From: CAZWQR01 sp964638595
GTDB lineage: Bacteria; Patescibacteriota; Minisyncoccia; Minisyncoccales; PEYH01
Length of the DNA stretch: 32,113 bases
NCBI GenBank assembly: GCA_964638595.1
Contig: CAZWYU010000019.1
Span: 1-32,113 of the forward strand
Direction of reading: 5' to 3'
The translations under genes and the position numbers were made by a program. The number at the start of each line of letters is the position of its first letter. Position 1 is the stretch's first letter. The notes beneath the pieces are model-generated. The model saw only the letters and a program-made list of their open reading frames with translations, was not told where the DNA came from and did not search any database. This document shows, piece by piece, positions 15,076-22,751 of the stretch.

Positions 15076-15464
15076 AACTAAAATTTTTAGTTTAAATTCT
15101 AAATTCTAAATTCTAAATCCTATAATTAATAATCAAATGTGTAAATTATTAATTTTTAATGAATAATTATCAAAAGATTGTAACTCGTAACACATAACAG
15201 GCAACACGGGAAAAACTTAAAAGTCGTATTGCGTATAGGGTATAAAAAAATAAGTATTCTTATACGAAATAAGAAATATAATTGAAAATTAAACAGGAAT
15301 CCCCCTCCTTAATCCCCCCTCTTTTTTTATAGGAGGGAAGAAATTTATTTTCTAATCCGCTCCCCTCTTTAAAGGGGAGGATAGAGGTGGGGGAGAAGTT
15401 GAATCCTAGAACTAAAAACAATTGGATTTTGATTAGAGTAATTAGAAATTAGAAATTGATTTTA
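15076..15464. other. Repeat-rich intergenic region
   Basis: I see no gene here. It holds a weak AAACTAAA/TTTAGTTT hairpin just after the stop, three AAATTCT heptamers (15094-15114), and a low-complexity stretch (15179-15210). A G/C-rich imperfect inverted repeat spans 15300-15396 (TCCCCCTC... with ...GAGGTGGGGGA, and internally CTCCCCT/AGGGGAG). ATTAGAA copies lie directly before the next start. Confidence 0.6.
15300..15396. repeat. CCTCC/GGAGG intergenic inverted repeat
   Basis: It contains CCCCTCCTTAATCC (15302-15315), found reverse-complemented at 11248-11261, and a nested palindrome CTCCCCTCTTTAAAGGGGAG around 15359-15380. Confidence 0.7.
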
Positions 15465-16760
15465 ATGTCTGTATCATCCATTTTTCTTTTTATATGGACA
15501 ATTATTAAAACGTGGTGGTGGGTTATGCTTCCGCTCTTATTATTGAAGCCTTTTAAATATCTCTGGCTTTTTTGGCGGAGTGATAAATTTGCAGCTACCG
15601 AAGTTAACAATATTTTATTAGAGTTTAGAATGCCTCCAGAAGTTGAAAGGCCATTTAAAGCTATGGAGCAAGTTTATGCCGGGATATGGATGCTTTATGA
15701 CCCTCCTGATTTTTATGAAAAATGGATTGAAGGTAAATTTCAGCCTACTTTTTCTATTGAAATAATCAGCATTGAGGGAAATATCCATTTTTACATTCGA
15801 TGCCCAAAAGGAGCTCAAAACCTTATAGAATCAAGCGTTTACTCACAATATCCGGAAGTAGAGATTTCAGAAGTAGAAGATTATGTTTTGGATATTCCAA
15901 AAGGTATTCCAAATGAAAAATGGGATTTATGGGGCTGTGACAACGAATTAATAAAAGATGATGTTTATCCAATAAAAACTTATCCAAAATTTTTTGAAGA
16001 AAGACCAGCCCAAGAAGAAACAGAAAGAGTTGACCCTTTGGCTGCGCTACTGGAGGGACTTGGTAGATTAGGACCAGGAGAAAGAGCTGGTGTCCAATTT
16101 ACTTTTAAGCCGGTTACAGTAGCTGAAAATAATTATAATAAGAGGGCGGAAGATTTGGTTAATAAAATGGTTAGTCGTCCAGACAAGACTATCAGACGTC
16201 AACCTATCATTAAAGAAGCTGCCGATGTTGTTTTGTTGGGACAGTTGCCAAGTGAAGCAGGAAAAGAAGAAAATGGACAATTTATCCCTCCAGAAATGAA
16301 AATGACTCCTGGCGAAAGAGAAATTGTTTCTAGCATTGAATACAAAGTTTCAAAAACTATGTTTGAGGGCTTTATCCGTTTTATGATTTTAGGCGAAAGA
16401 GACAAATGGAATAAAGCTAATCTTAGAAGTATATTGGGTTATTTTGCTAATTTTAATACCCAAAACCTAAATTCTTTTAAACCTTGGTCGCCTAGCATTA
16501 CAAAAATTCATAAGCACGAGAAATTTTTTCTCAATATTTTTTTTCATAAAACTTTAGTATTTTTTAAAAAACGCCGCCTGTTAAGAAGATATATAAATCG
16601 TTTGCGCTATAACTATCCTAAACCCGGCAAGACCTTTATTTTAAATATTGAAGAATTGGCGTCTATGTTCCACTTTGTGGGGCGAAGCGCTGTGCCGGCG
16701 CCTTCTATAAAAAGGGTGGAAGCCAAAAAAGGAGAACCACCAGCTAATTTACCTCAATAA
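15465..16760 (+). CDS. Membrane-anchored protein paired with a VirD4/TraD-like ATPase
   Basis: This is a 431-residue protein. A Trp-rich hydrophobic N-terminus (about 5-40, WTIIKTWWWVMLPLLLL) should anchor it. The remainder is soluble, with SIEIISIEGNIHFYIRCPK (about 85-105) resembling the N-terminal region of conjugation-ATPase-associated proteins, and a Pro/Ala-rich C-terminus. Similar proteins are common next to VirD4-type ATPases in CPR genomes and I think they carry a domain of unknown function; I cannot name it with certainty. It is followed after 5 bp by the ATPase, so one operon and a shared complex are likely. ATG 15465 is preferred to the in-frame TTG 15456. Confidence 0.65.
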   Translation: MSVSSIFLFIWTIIKTWWWVMLPLLLLKPFKYLWLFWRSDKFAATEVNNILLEFRMPPEVERPFKAMEQVYAGIWMLYDPPDFYEKWIEGKFQPTFSIEIISIEGNIHFYIRCPKGAQNLIESSVYSQYPEVEISEVEDYVLDIPKGIPNEKWDLWGCDNELIKDDVYPIKTYPKFFEERPAQEETERVDPLAALLEGLGRLGPGERAGVQFTFKPVTVAENNYNKRAEDLVNKMVSRPDKTIRRQPIIKEAADVVLLGQLPSEAGKEENGQFIPPEMKMTPGEREIVSSIEYKVSKTMFEGFIRFMILGERDKWNKANLRSILGYFANFNTQNLNSFKPWSPSITKIHKHEKFFLNIFFHKTLVFFKKRRLLRRYINRLRYNYPKPGKTFILNIEELASMFHFVGRSAVPAPSIKRVEAKKGEPPANLPQ

Positions 16761-16765
16761 ACTCT

Positions 16766-18307
16766 ATGTTTGAAAATAATATTACTTTTTTAGGAAAAAC
16801 TAACTTTCGCAATATTCAAAAACAATTTGGAGTCAAACTTGATGACCGAAGAAAACATATTTATATTATTGGCAAGACTGGTATGGGAAAGTCCACTTTG
16901 TTGGCTAATATGGCTGCGCAAGATATTCGTGATGGTTTTGGAGTAGCTTTTATAGACCCTCATGGCGAGCAAGCAGAAGAACTTTTGGAATATGTGCCAA
17001 AAGAAAGAATAGATGATGTTATTTATTTTAACCCAGCCGACATTGCTTGGCCAATTGGTTTTAATATAATGGAAGTTAAAGATCCGGAAATGAGGCATCT
17101 TGTTGCCTCTGGCTTAATGGGTGTTTTTAAAAAAATCTGGCCAGACGTCTGGTCTGCTAGAATGGAATATATTTTAAATAATTCTATTTTAGCTCTTTTG
17201 GAATATCCCGGTTCTACTCTTTTAGGAATAAACCGCATGCTAGCTGATGTTGATTATAGAAAGGAAGTCGTTGACCATGTAAATGACCCGGTTGTCAAAT
17301 CTTTTTGGACTCAAGAATATGCGCGGTATAGCCAAAGATATGAGGTGGAAGCAGCAGCCGCTATTCAAAATAAAATTGGTCAGTTTATCTCTAATCCCTT
17401 AATCAGAAACATTATTGGTCAAGTAAATTCTACTGTTGATATGCGAGAGATTATGGATGAGCAAAAGATTCTAATAGTTAATCTTTCTAAAGGAAGAGTA
17501 GGAGAAGCCAATTCTATGCTTTTGGGAGCGTTGGTGATTACCAAACTTTATCTGGCTGCAATGTCTAGAGTAGAAATTAAAGAGCAAGAGAGAAAAGATT
17601 TCTTCCTTTATGTTGATGAATTTCAAAATTTTGCTACAGAATCTTTTGCTAATATTTTATCTGAAGCCAGAAAATATCGATTGAGTTTAGTAATGGCTCA
17701 TCAGTATATCACCCAAATGGAAGATACGGTCAGAGATGCGGTTTTTGGCAATGCCGGCACTCTAATTAGCTTTAGGGTAGGGGCTGAAGACGGTGAATTC
17801 TTGGAAAAAGAGTTTGCTCCAGCTTTTGCAGTCGGCGATTTAGTGAATCTTCCTAAATATAATATTTATATTAAACTTATGATAGACGGGGTGGCAGGTC
17901 GCCCTTTTTCTGCAGAAACCTTGCCTTCTTTGTTAAAAGAAGAAAAACCCTATACTCAGGAAATTATTGATTTTTCTAGAAAAAAATATGCAGTGTCCAA
18001 ACCTGAAATAGAAGAAAAAATTTCTTCTTGGTCTCAATTTAAAATATCTTCTTCTAATAGTTGGAAAAAAACAAAAAATAATTCAAGAAAAACTAACTTT
18101 CAACATTCAGCTAACACTAAAAAGACTTTTAATAAAAAACCGGTTTCTTTTTATCCTTCTAAGTCTTGGCACAATAAAGTTTCTAAAATCAAGGATAGAG
18201 TTGATGTTGAGAGTTTAAAGGAGGCGATAGAGGGAGCGCTTCGGGATAGCAAACAAAACAAACAATCTGGTCAATTAAGACCCGGCGAAAAAGTTAACTT
18301 TGATTGA
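16766..18307 (+). CDS. VirD4/TraD-like (HerA-FtsK superfamily) conjugation-type ATPase
   Basis: This is a 513-residue P-loop ATPase. IIGKTGMGKST (about 35, Walker A), AFIDPHGEQAEELL (about 64), DDVIYFNPADIAWPIGFN, and LYVDEFQNFATESFANILSEARKYRLSLVMAHQYITQM (about 282, Walker B and sensor) are diagnostic for type IV coupling-protein-like ATPases. The last ~100 residues are low-complexity and basic, ending LRPGEKVNFD. In conjugation such ATPases feed DNA or protein to a channel. No relaxase, VirB4 or pilin gene is in view, and the setting is housekeeping, so a resident CPR secretion or DNA-handling role is possible. Confidence 0.85.
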   Translation: MFENNITFLGKTNFRNIQKQFGVKLDDRRKHIYIIGKTGMGKSTLLANMAAQDIRDGFGVAFIDPHGEQAEELLEYVPKERIDDVIYFNPADIAWPIGFNIMEVKDPEMRHLVASGLMGVFKKIWPDVWSARMEYILNNSILALLEYPGSTLLGINRMLADVDYRKEVVDHVNDPVVKSFWTQEYARYSQRYEVEAAAAIQNKIGQFISNPLIRNIIGQVNSTVDMREIMDEQKILIVNLSKGRVGEANSMLLGALVITKLYLAAMSRVEIKEQERKDFFLYVDEFQNFATESFANILSEARKYRLSLVMAHQYITQMEDTVRDAVFGNAGTLISFRVGAEDGEFLEKEFAPAFAVGDLVNLPKYNIYIKLMIDGVAGRPFSAETLPSLLKEEKPYTQEIIDFSRKKYAVSKPEIEEKISSWSQFKISSSNSWKKTKNNSRKTNFQHSANTKKTFNKKPVSFYPSKSWHNKVSKIKDRVDVESLKEAIEGALRDSKQNKQSGQLRPGEKVNFD

Positions 18308-18327
18308 TAAATAAAAAAAGCTATAAT
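18300..18327 (+). promoter_or_regulatory. Promoter of the pgk operon, leaderless geometry
   Basis: TTGATT (18300-18305), 16 bp, then TATAAT (18322-18327). The start should fall at 18334-18336, and the pgk ATG is at 18336. Confidence 0.7.
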
Positions 18328-18335
18328 TGATAAAG

Positions 18336-19499
18336 ATGTTAAAAGATATAAAAGAAGAACAACTTTATAATAAAAGAGTTTTAGTTAGAGTTGATTATAA
18401 TGTGCCAATGGATAAAGATGGCCAAGTTTTAGATGATTTTAGAATTGTCAAAACTTTACCTACTTTGAAACATTTAATTGAAGAAGGAGCAAAAATAATT
18501 TTGATAAGCCACATCGGCAGGCCAAAAGAAGGAGAAAAATTGAGCTTACATAGCGCAGGTCAAAGATTAGGCGAATTATTGGGTCAGGATATTATTTTTG
18601 TTAAGGATTGTTTGGGCAAGGCATCTAAAAAAGCAGTAGAGAATATGCAACCCAAAGAAATAGTTCTTTTGGAAAATGTTAGGTTTTATTCTCAAGAGAC
18701 AAACAATGATGAGGAGTTTGCCAGAGAACTCGCTTCTTTAGGAGAATTCTATGTTAATGATGCTTTTTCAATTTCGCATCGGGAGCATGCTTCAATGGTA
18801 GGTATTCCAAAATTTTTGCCTAGTGTGGCTGGACTTTTGTTAAAAGAAGAGATAACCACATTGGATTCTATTTTGGAAAGGCCAAAAAGACCTTTAGTGG
18901 CTATTTTGGGCGGGGCTAAGTTAGAAACAAAACTTCCTTGTATTTTAAGACTGTTAGAATTGGCTGACCATGTCTTGATAGGGGGAATGCTGGCTCCGGT
19001 TATTTTAGCAATAAAAAAGATTTCTTTGAGCAGTGCTCATTTTGATAAAGAATTAGAGAAAAAAGTTTTAGATATAAAACTTACTAATCCTAAACTTCAT
19101 TTGCCAATTGATGCCTTGGTTGGTTTAAAAAATTTGGAGAAAGAATATTTGAGACAGTCGGCCGTTGGCAAAATAAGACAAGAAGAGCAGATGTTTGATA
19201 TAGGGCCAGAAACAGTAAGAATGTTTTCTGATGTGATAGAAGAAGCAGGCACTATTATTTGGAATGGTCCGTTGGGTTATACTGAAGATGAAAGATTTTC
19301 TACCAGCACCTTATCTTTGGCAAGTAGTATTTTAAGAAATCCTGCCTTTTCTGTAGTCGGGGGAGGAGACACAGTTTCTTTTTTGGCGAAAAATAATTTA
19401 AGAGATAAATTTGGTTATACATCTACCGGTGGCGGAGCAATGCTTGAATATTTAAGTGGCAAAAAATTGCCGGGAATAAAAGCCATAGAAAATGAGTAA
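18336..19499 (+). CDS. pgk: Phosphoglycerate kinase
   Basis: This 387-residue glycolytic kinase converts 1,3-bisphosphoglycerate and ADP to 3-phosphoglycerate and ATP. RVLVRVDYNVPMD (about 15-25), ISHIGRPKEG (about 57), VLLENVRFY, DAFSISHREHASMVGIP, GGAKLETKL, NGPLGYTED (about 309) and the C-terminal GGGDTVSF...STGGGAMLEYL are all present. TTG 18327 overlaps the -10 box, so ATG 18336 is the start. The usual GGAMANTFL segment reads GGMLAPVIL. The gene ends 8 bp inside the DHH phosphoesterase gene, starting a four-gene unit that ends at the terminator at 21697. Confidence 0.96.
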   Translation: MLKDIKEEQLYNKRVLVRVDYNVPMDKDGQVLDDFRIVKTLPTLKHLIEEGAKIILISHIGRPKEGEKLSLHSAGQRLGELLGQDIIFVKDCLGKASKKAVENMQPKEIVLLENVRFYSQETNNDEEFARELASLGEFYVNDAFSISHREHASMVGIPKFLPSVAGLLLKEEITTLDSILERPKRPLVAILGGAKLETKLPCILRLLELADHVLIGGMLAPVILAIKKISLSSAHFDKELEKKVLDIKLTNPKLHLPIDALVGLKNLEKEYLRQSAVGKIRQEEQMFDIGPETVRMFSDVIEEAGTIIWNGPLGYTEDERFSTSTLSLASSILRNPAFSVVGGGDTVSFLAKNNLRDKFGYTSTGGGAMLEYLSGKKLPGIKAIENE

Positions 19500-20664
19500 A
19501 TATTTAAAGAATTTAGCCAAAGTAGCCCAAAGGGTTAAGACGGCGGCTAAAAAAAGTGAACCAGTAATCATTTTTGGAGATTCAGACCTTGATGGAATTG
19601 CTTCAGTTGTTATTTTAAAAGAACTTTTAGAGTATCTTAATCCTCTGTATGGCGGTGAGCAGGTTAATGTTTATTTTGCCGATAGAGAAATTGAGGGTTA
19701 TGGTTTAACTCATAGTTGTTTAGATTATATAAAGCAGTTTGCTCCGGCGTTGCTTTTTGTTTTGGATTCCGGTATTTCTAATTTTGAAGAAATAAAGAGA
19801 GCAAAAAAATTAGGTTTTGAAGTTATTATCATAGACCATCATAAGATTATAGATAAATTACCTCAAGCAAGTTTGATAATTGACCCTAAACAAAAAAAAG
19901 ATACTTATCCTTTTAAAGAAATGGCTGCCGCAGGTTTAGTTTATAAATTGGCAGAATTTATTTTGTCAAAAAATAAACAGCCTGCATTTATTAGAGATAA
20001 ATTTTTAGAATTAGCAGCGCTGGCTACAATCTCTGATATGATGCCCCAAGAAGAAGACAACAAAGAAATTATTGACAATGGTTTGAGGGTTCTTTTAGAA
20101 ACCCAAAGACCAGCATTTTTGGCTTTAGCCCAAATAGGAGATGTTGACCTTGGTTCAGAGCTTGATATTTCAGAAAAAATTATTGCTCCCTTAAACAGTT
20201 TTACAATTAAAAATCATATTTCTGAAAGCTATTCTTTGTTAGTTGAAGATTCTTTTAGTAAAGCTAAAAAATTAGCTCAAAAATTAGTTCGGCAAAGAAA
20301 TTATAAAAAACAGGCAATTAAACTTTTTTTTAATGAATTAAAACAAGAAGTTGAAAAGGAAACTTCAAATTGTATAGTAAAGCACAGCAAGGCTTGGCCA
20401 GCTGCTTATTTGGGGACTATTAGTTCAAAAGTTTTAAAAATTTCCAATAAGCCAGTTTTTATCTGTAAAGAGGCCGTAAACCAAGAATGTATTTGTTCTG
20501 GACGTTTACCCAAAGGGCTAGATGGGGTTCAAGCAATGGCACATTGTAAAAAATATTTAATTACTTATGGGGGACACCCTCCGGCTTGCGGTTGCAGATT
20601 AAAGTTAAAAGATTTTGACAAGTTTTCTTCTTGTCTAGAAAATTATTTTAAAAAAAATGGATAA
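19492..20664 (+). CDS. DHH-family phosphoesterase (short RecJ/NrnA-like)
   Basis: This 390-residue protein has the DHH-domain motifs: FGDSDLDGIASVV (about 28), LDSGIS (about 85), IIIDHHKI (about 115) and AALATISDMMP. A C-terminal DHHA1-type glycine motif, YGGHPPACGCRLK (about 359), follows. The family uses two Mn ions to cleave phosphodiesters in single-stranded DNA, short oligonucleotides or cyclic dinucleotides. It is shorter than full RecJ (about 570) and lacks the OB domain, so a nano-RNase or c-di-AMP phosphodiesterase role is as likely as repair. It overlaps pgk and the RNase H gene, each by 8 bp. Confidence 0.85.
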   Translation: MSKYLKNLAKVAQRVKTAAKKSEPVIIFGDSDLDGIASVVILKELLEYLNPLYGGEQVNVYFADREIEGYGLTHSCLDYIKQFAPALLFVLDSGISNFEEIKRAKKLGFEVIIIDHHKIIDKLPQASLIIDPKQKKDTYPFKEMAAAGLVYKLAEFILSKNKQPAFIRDKFLELAALATISDMMPQEEDNKEIIDNGLRVLLETQRPAFLALAQIGDVDLGSELDISEKIIAPLNSFTIKNHISESYSLLVEDSFSKAKKLAQKLVRQRNYKKQAIKLFFNELKQEVEKETSNCIVKHSKAWPAAYLGTISSKVLKISNKPVFICKEAVNQECICSGRLPKGLDGVQAMAHCKKYLITYGGHPPACGCRLKLKDFDKFSSCLENYFKKNG

Positions 20665-21085
20665 AAGCATAATATATACAGATGGAGCTTCCAGGGGCAA
20701 CCCTGGTCCAAGCTCTTTAGGAGTTGTATTTTGTGATTCTAGGGGCGTTGTTTTAAAACAATATTCAGAAAAAATAGAAAACACTACAAACAATGTAGCA
20801 GAATATGAAGCAGTTATTTTTGCATTAAAAAAAGCAAAAGCTCTTTATGGAAAAAAGAAAGACTATCAAGTTATTATTAGATCTGATTCTAAACTTTTAG
20901 TTTCACAATTAAATGGACAATTTAAGGTAAAAGACGAAAATATACAAAAATTATTTGTAAAAGTCTGGAATCTTATGATAGACTTTAAACAAGTGATTTT
21001 TGAATTAATTCCAAGAGAAAAGAATAGGTTAGCAGACAAGTTAGCTAACGAAGCCCTAGATAGAGATAGTCAAAAATTGCTTTAG
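20657..21085 (+). CDS. Ribonuclease HI
   Basis: This 142-residue RNase H fold protein cleaves RNA in RNA-DNA hybrids such as primers and R-loops. The catalytic D-E-D-D set is visible: D9 in YTDGASRGNPGPS, E49 in NNVAEYEAV, D77 in IIRSDSKLLVSQL, and D127 in REKNRLADKLANEALD. Length fits a stand-alone archaeal/Gram-positive-like type 1 enzyme without an N-terminal hybrid-binding domain. It follows, and overlaps by 8 bp, the DHH nuclease gene, so the two may act together in primer or RNA turnover. Confidence 0.93.
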   Translation: MDKSIIYTDGASRGNPGPSSLGVVFCDSRGVVLKQYSEKIENTTNNVAEYEAVIFALKKAKALYGKKKDYQVIIRSDSKLLVSQLNGQFKVKDENIQKLFVKVWNLMIDFKQVIFELIPREKNRLADKLANEALDRDSQKLL

Positions 21086-21105
21086 TTCTTTTTAAAAAGG
21101 AGGTT

Positions 21106-21687
21106 ATGTTGGAAAACTCAATAGGACTTAGAATGAAACAGGCCATTGAAGAGATTGGTAAAGAATCTTTCTGTTTTATTAAAAAACATGATATTAGTAT
21201 GGCTCAAACTTGTATTTTTTCAAGGGACAGAAATGCTTGGTTTAAACCCTTAGTTGAACATCGGAAAGTAAATTCTTATCTTCATAGCACTATTAATGAA
21301 ACAGCTAAAAAAGCGGCCTTGATTACAGAGGGACAAGGAGGAGAACTGTATGTAGGTGGAATTGATAAAGAGGAGCTCTATCTTTTTTGGCATTTATTAG
21401 CTTTGGTGATGTTGCCCATATATTTTTCGTGCGGAGCTAACTGGCTGAAAATTTCTGCTGATGTGGTGGAAGGAGAATTATCTCAATTATCCGAAAATTA
21501 TGTGAGCAATCCGGTCGGACTTTATTCTGATTTTATGAAAGAACTTTCTCAAGCAGAGGGAAAAAAGCAGAAGAGAGCACTCAAGTTTTTGTTAAGAGAT
21601 TCGGGATTTTCTCCTGCAGAAACAATTCTTTTTGATTTGATAGCCTATCTTTTTTTGAAACTTTTTCCTTGTCGTTTTGAAGGTTAA
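21106..21687 (+). CDS. Hypothetical protein, last gene of the pgk unit
   Basis: This is a 193-residue protein of no family I recognise. A moderately hydrophobic stretch, LFWHLLALVMLPIYFSC (about residues 90-106), may be buried or membrane-associated. The end is also hydrophobic (LFDLIAYLFLKLFPC). It has one of the few strong Shine-Dalgarno sites in the window (AAGGAGG), placed only 2 bp before ATG 21106, closer than usual. The adjacent TTG 21109 would give a better spacing of 5. It is 20 bp after the RNase H gene and directly before a terminator. Confidence 0.75.
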   Translation: MLENSIGLRMKQAIEEIGKESFCFIKKHDISMAQTCIFSRDRNAWFKPLVEHRKVNSYLHSTINETAKKAALITEGQGGELYVGGIDKEELYLFWHLLALVMLPIYFSCGANWLKISADVVEGELSQLSENYVSNPVGLYSDFMKELSQAEGKKQKRALKFLLRDSGFSPAETILFDLIAYLFLKLFPCRFEG

Positions 21688-21696
21688 AGTTATTTG

Positions 21697-21726
21697 GCAG
21701 GGCAATTTATCGCCCTGCTTTTATTT
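21697..21726 (+). terminator. Intrinsic terminator of the pgk unit
   Basis: GCAGGGC (21697-21703) pairs with GCCCTGC (21712-21718) and is followed by TTTTATTT. Confidence 0.9.
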
Positions 21727-21730
21727 AACG

Positions 21731-21762
21731 ATTTTGTGTTTCCCCGGGGTTGTGCTAGGGGT
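21731..21762. repeat. CCCGGG-centred intergenic motif, copy B
   Basis: ATTTTGTGTTTCCCCGGGG followed by TTGTGCTAGGGG. It resembles the motifs near 8311 and 22638. It lies between the pgk-unit terminator and the 3' end of the RNase P RNA gene. Confidence 0.4.
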
Positions 21763-21795
21763 ATAAGCGCAGAGGGGTAAATCACAAAGGGAAAT

Positions 21796-22160
21796 AAAAA
21801 ATGCCCAAGTAAGCAATAAGCCGAATTCTGTTTTGGGCAATCATCTATCTAGCCCCTCGATTACTCTCGGGGTCATGCGAGCTACTATGTTTGCTCTTGC
21901 ACCTGGGCAAGGATTTAGCCGTTTCACTCTCTGCTTTTACAGAGATTCACCCCTAAGGGTGCCTTTGGCTTTCGCCTAGGGCGTCACTGTTCGCACCTCT
22001 ATCGTCACCGACGACGGGCGTTACCCGCTACCTGTGTCAAAAAAGACTAGGTGTTCGGACTTTCCTCCCCCCACCTAATTTTTTACTTGTTTCGCAATAT
22101 TTTGTACCAAGGACACAAGTGAAAAATTAGGTGGGGGGCGATTGCCTTACTTACTTGGGC
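21796..22160 (-). ncRNA. rnpB: RNase P RNA (class A)
   Basis: Read on the minus strand, the ribozyme core is clear: GAGGAAAGTCCGAACA, GGGTAACGCCCG, ACAGTGACG, GTGAAACGGC, and at the 3' end ATAGATGATTGCC and ACAGAATTCGGCTTA. It processes tRNA 5' ends. The mature RNA is about 22160-21803; the ends pair as P1 (GCCCAAGTAAG with CTTACTTGGGC), and six T follow, so P1 plus the T-run act as terminator. A helix near the 5' end is very long: 22067-22083 is a perfect 17-bp complement of 22122-22138, extended by ACTTGT/ACAAGT. Confidence 0.96.
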
Positions 22161-22166
22161 ATAGTT

Positions 22167-22194
22167 ATTATAAATCAATATTGAAATTTGTCAA
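22167..22194 (-). promoter_or_regulatory. rnpB promoter
   Basis: On the minus strand TTGACA (22194-22189), 16 bp, then TATAAT (22172-22167). The start is expected at 22160, the first base of P1. Confidence 0.88.
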
Positions 22195-22307
22195 TAAAAT
22201 ATGCTGGTTTATATGATATTACCCACTCAAGAGGGTTAATACAACTATGAAAGAAAGATATTATGGTATTCATTTATGCTCCCCTTGTGCTCGGTTTGAC
22301 CTAGCGC

Positions 22308-22337
22308 AAAAAAACAGGGGCAAAAATTAGCCCCTGT
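22308..22337 (-). terminator. Strong minus-strand terminator
   Basis: ACAGGGGC (22314-22321) pairs with GCCCCTGT (22330-22337), followed on the minus strand by seven T. The stop codon of the small broken gene lies in the loop. Confidence 0.88.
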
Positions 22338-22559
22338 ATAGAACTTGGATGTACCAATAATATGGGTCTAATATGGTAGACCTGCCTTTTCTACAACCAA
22401 AGTTTACTGAAAGGATAGCAGGAAACTCTTCTGCTATCAATTGATTAAAGCTTTTTAATAGCTTTTGTTTAGCAAGCTCATAATTAAACTCGCCATTTGA
22501 ATCATTAAATTCTGCGTTTTCTTTGAATAAACGAATTTATGTCTTAAATCTGGACACAT
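22327..22559 (-). pseudogene. Small gene broken by a single frameshift
   Basis: From ATG 22559 one frame reads MCPDLRHKFVYSK. Near 22520-22530 a -1 change moves into a second frame that stays open to the stop at 22327: FKENAEFNDSNGEF... ending STILDPYYWYIQVLYRG. Together they would make about 77 residues, in line with the strong terminator at the stop. I recognise no family. The shift lies in AAAGAAAAC, so a sequencing error, a real lesion or programmed slippage are all possible. Confidence 0.45.
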
Positions 22560-22637
22560 CTCATTAGTAATATATTAATATTTTAACAGATTAAAAAGAA
22601 TTATCAGTTATTATATACTAGATAAATACACTATCTC

Positions 22638-22680
22638 TTTTATGCTTTCCCGGGAGGAGCACAAAAGGGGAGCACAAAAT
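22638..22680. repeat. CCCGGG-centred intergenic motif, copy C
   Basis: TTTTATGCTTTCCCGGGAGG followed by AGCACAAAAGGGGAGCACAA. Its second half mirrors 22277-22292. Confidence 0.45.
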
Positions 22681-22717
22681 TTAACCCGAGGAAACAAAAG
22701 CCCAAAATAAAGTTTTA

Positions 22718-22745
22718 AAGACAAGTTTTTAATTTATGATATAAT
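22718..22745 (+). promoter_or_regulatory. murJ promoter, leaderless geometry
   Basis: AAGACA (22718-22723), 16 bp, then TATAAT (22740-22745) with an extended -10 TG at 22737. The start is predicted at 22752, the A of the murJ ATG. Confidence 0.7.
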
Positions 22746-22751
22746 AATCAA

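Larger units (their letters stand above)
22195..22751. other. Intergenic region between rnpB and murJ
   Basis: It holds a minus-strand frameshifted small gene (22327-22559) with a strong terminator, flanked by an imperfect inverted repeat. The arms are TGCTCCCCTTGTGCTC (22277-22292) and GAGCACAAAAGGGGAGCA (22657-22674), which match except for two extra A. A further CCCGGG motif lies at 22638-22680. No intact gene is visible. Confidence 0.6.

Noticed and set aside
22161..22300. Extra gene between rnpB and the broken small gene
   Set aside because: All frames are short and interrupted; only the rnpB promoter and one arm of an inverted repeat can be supported.
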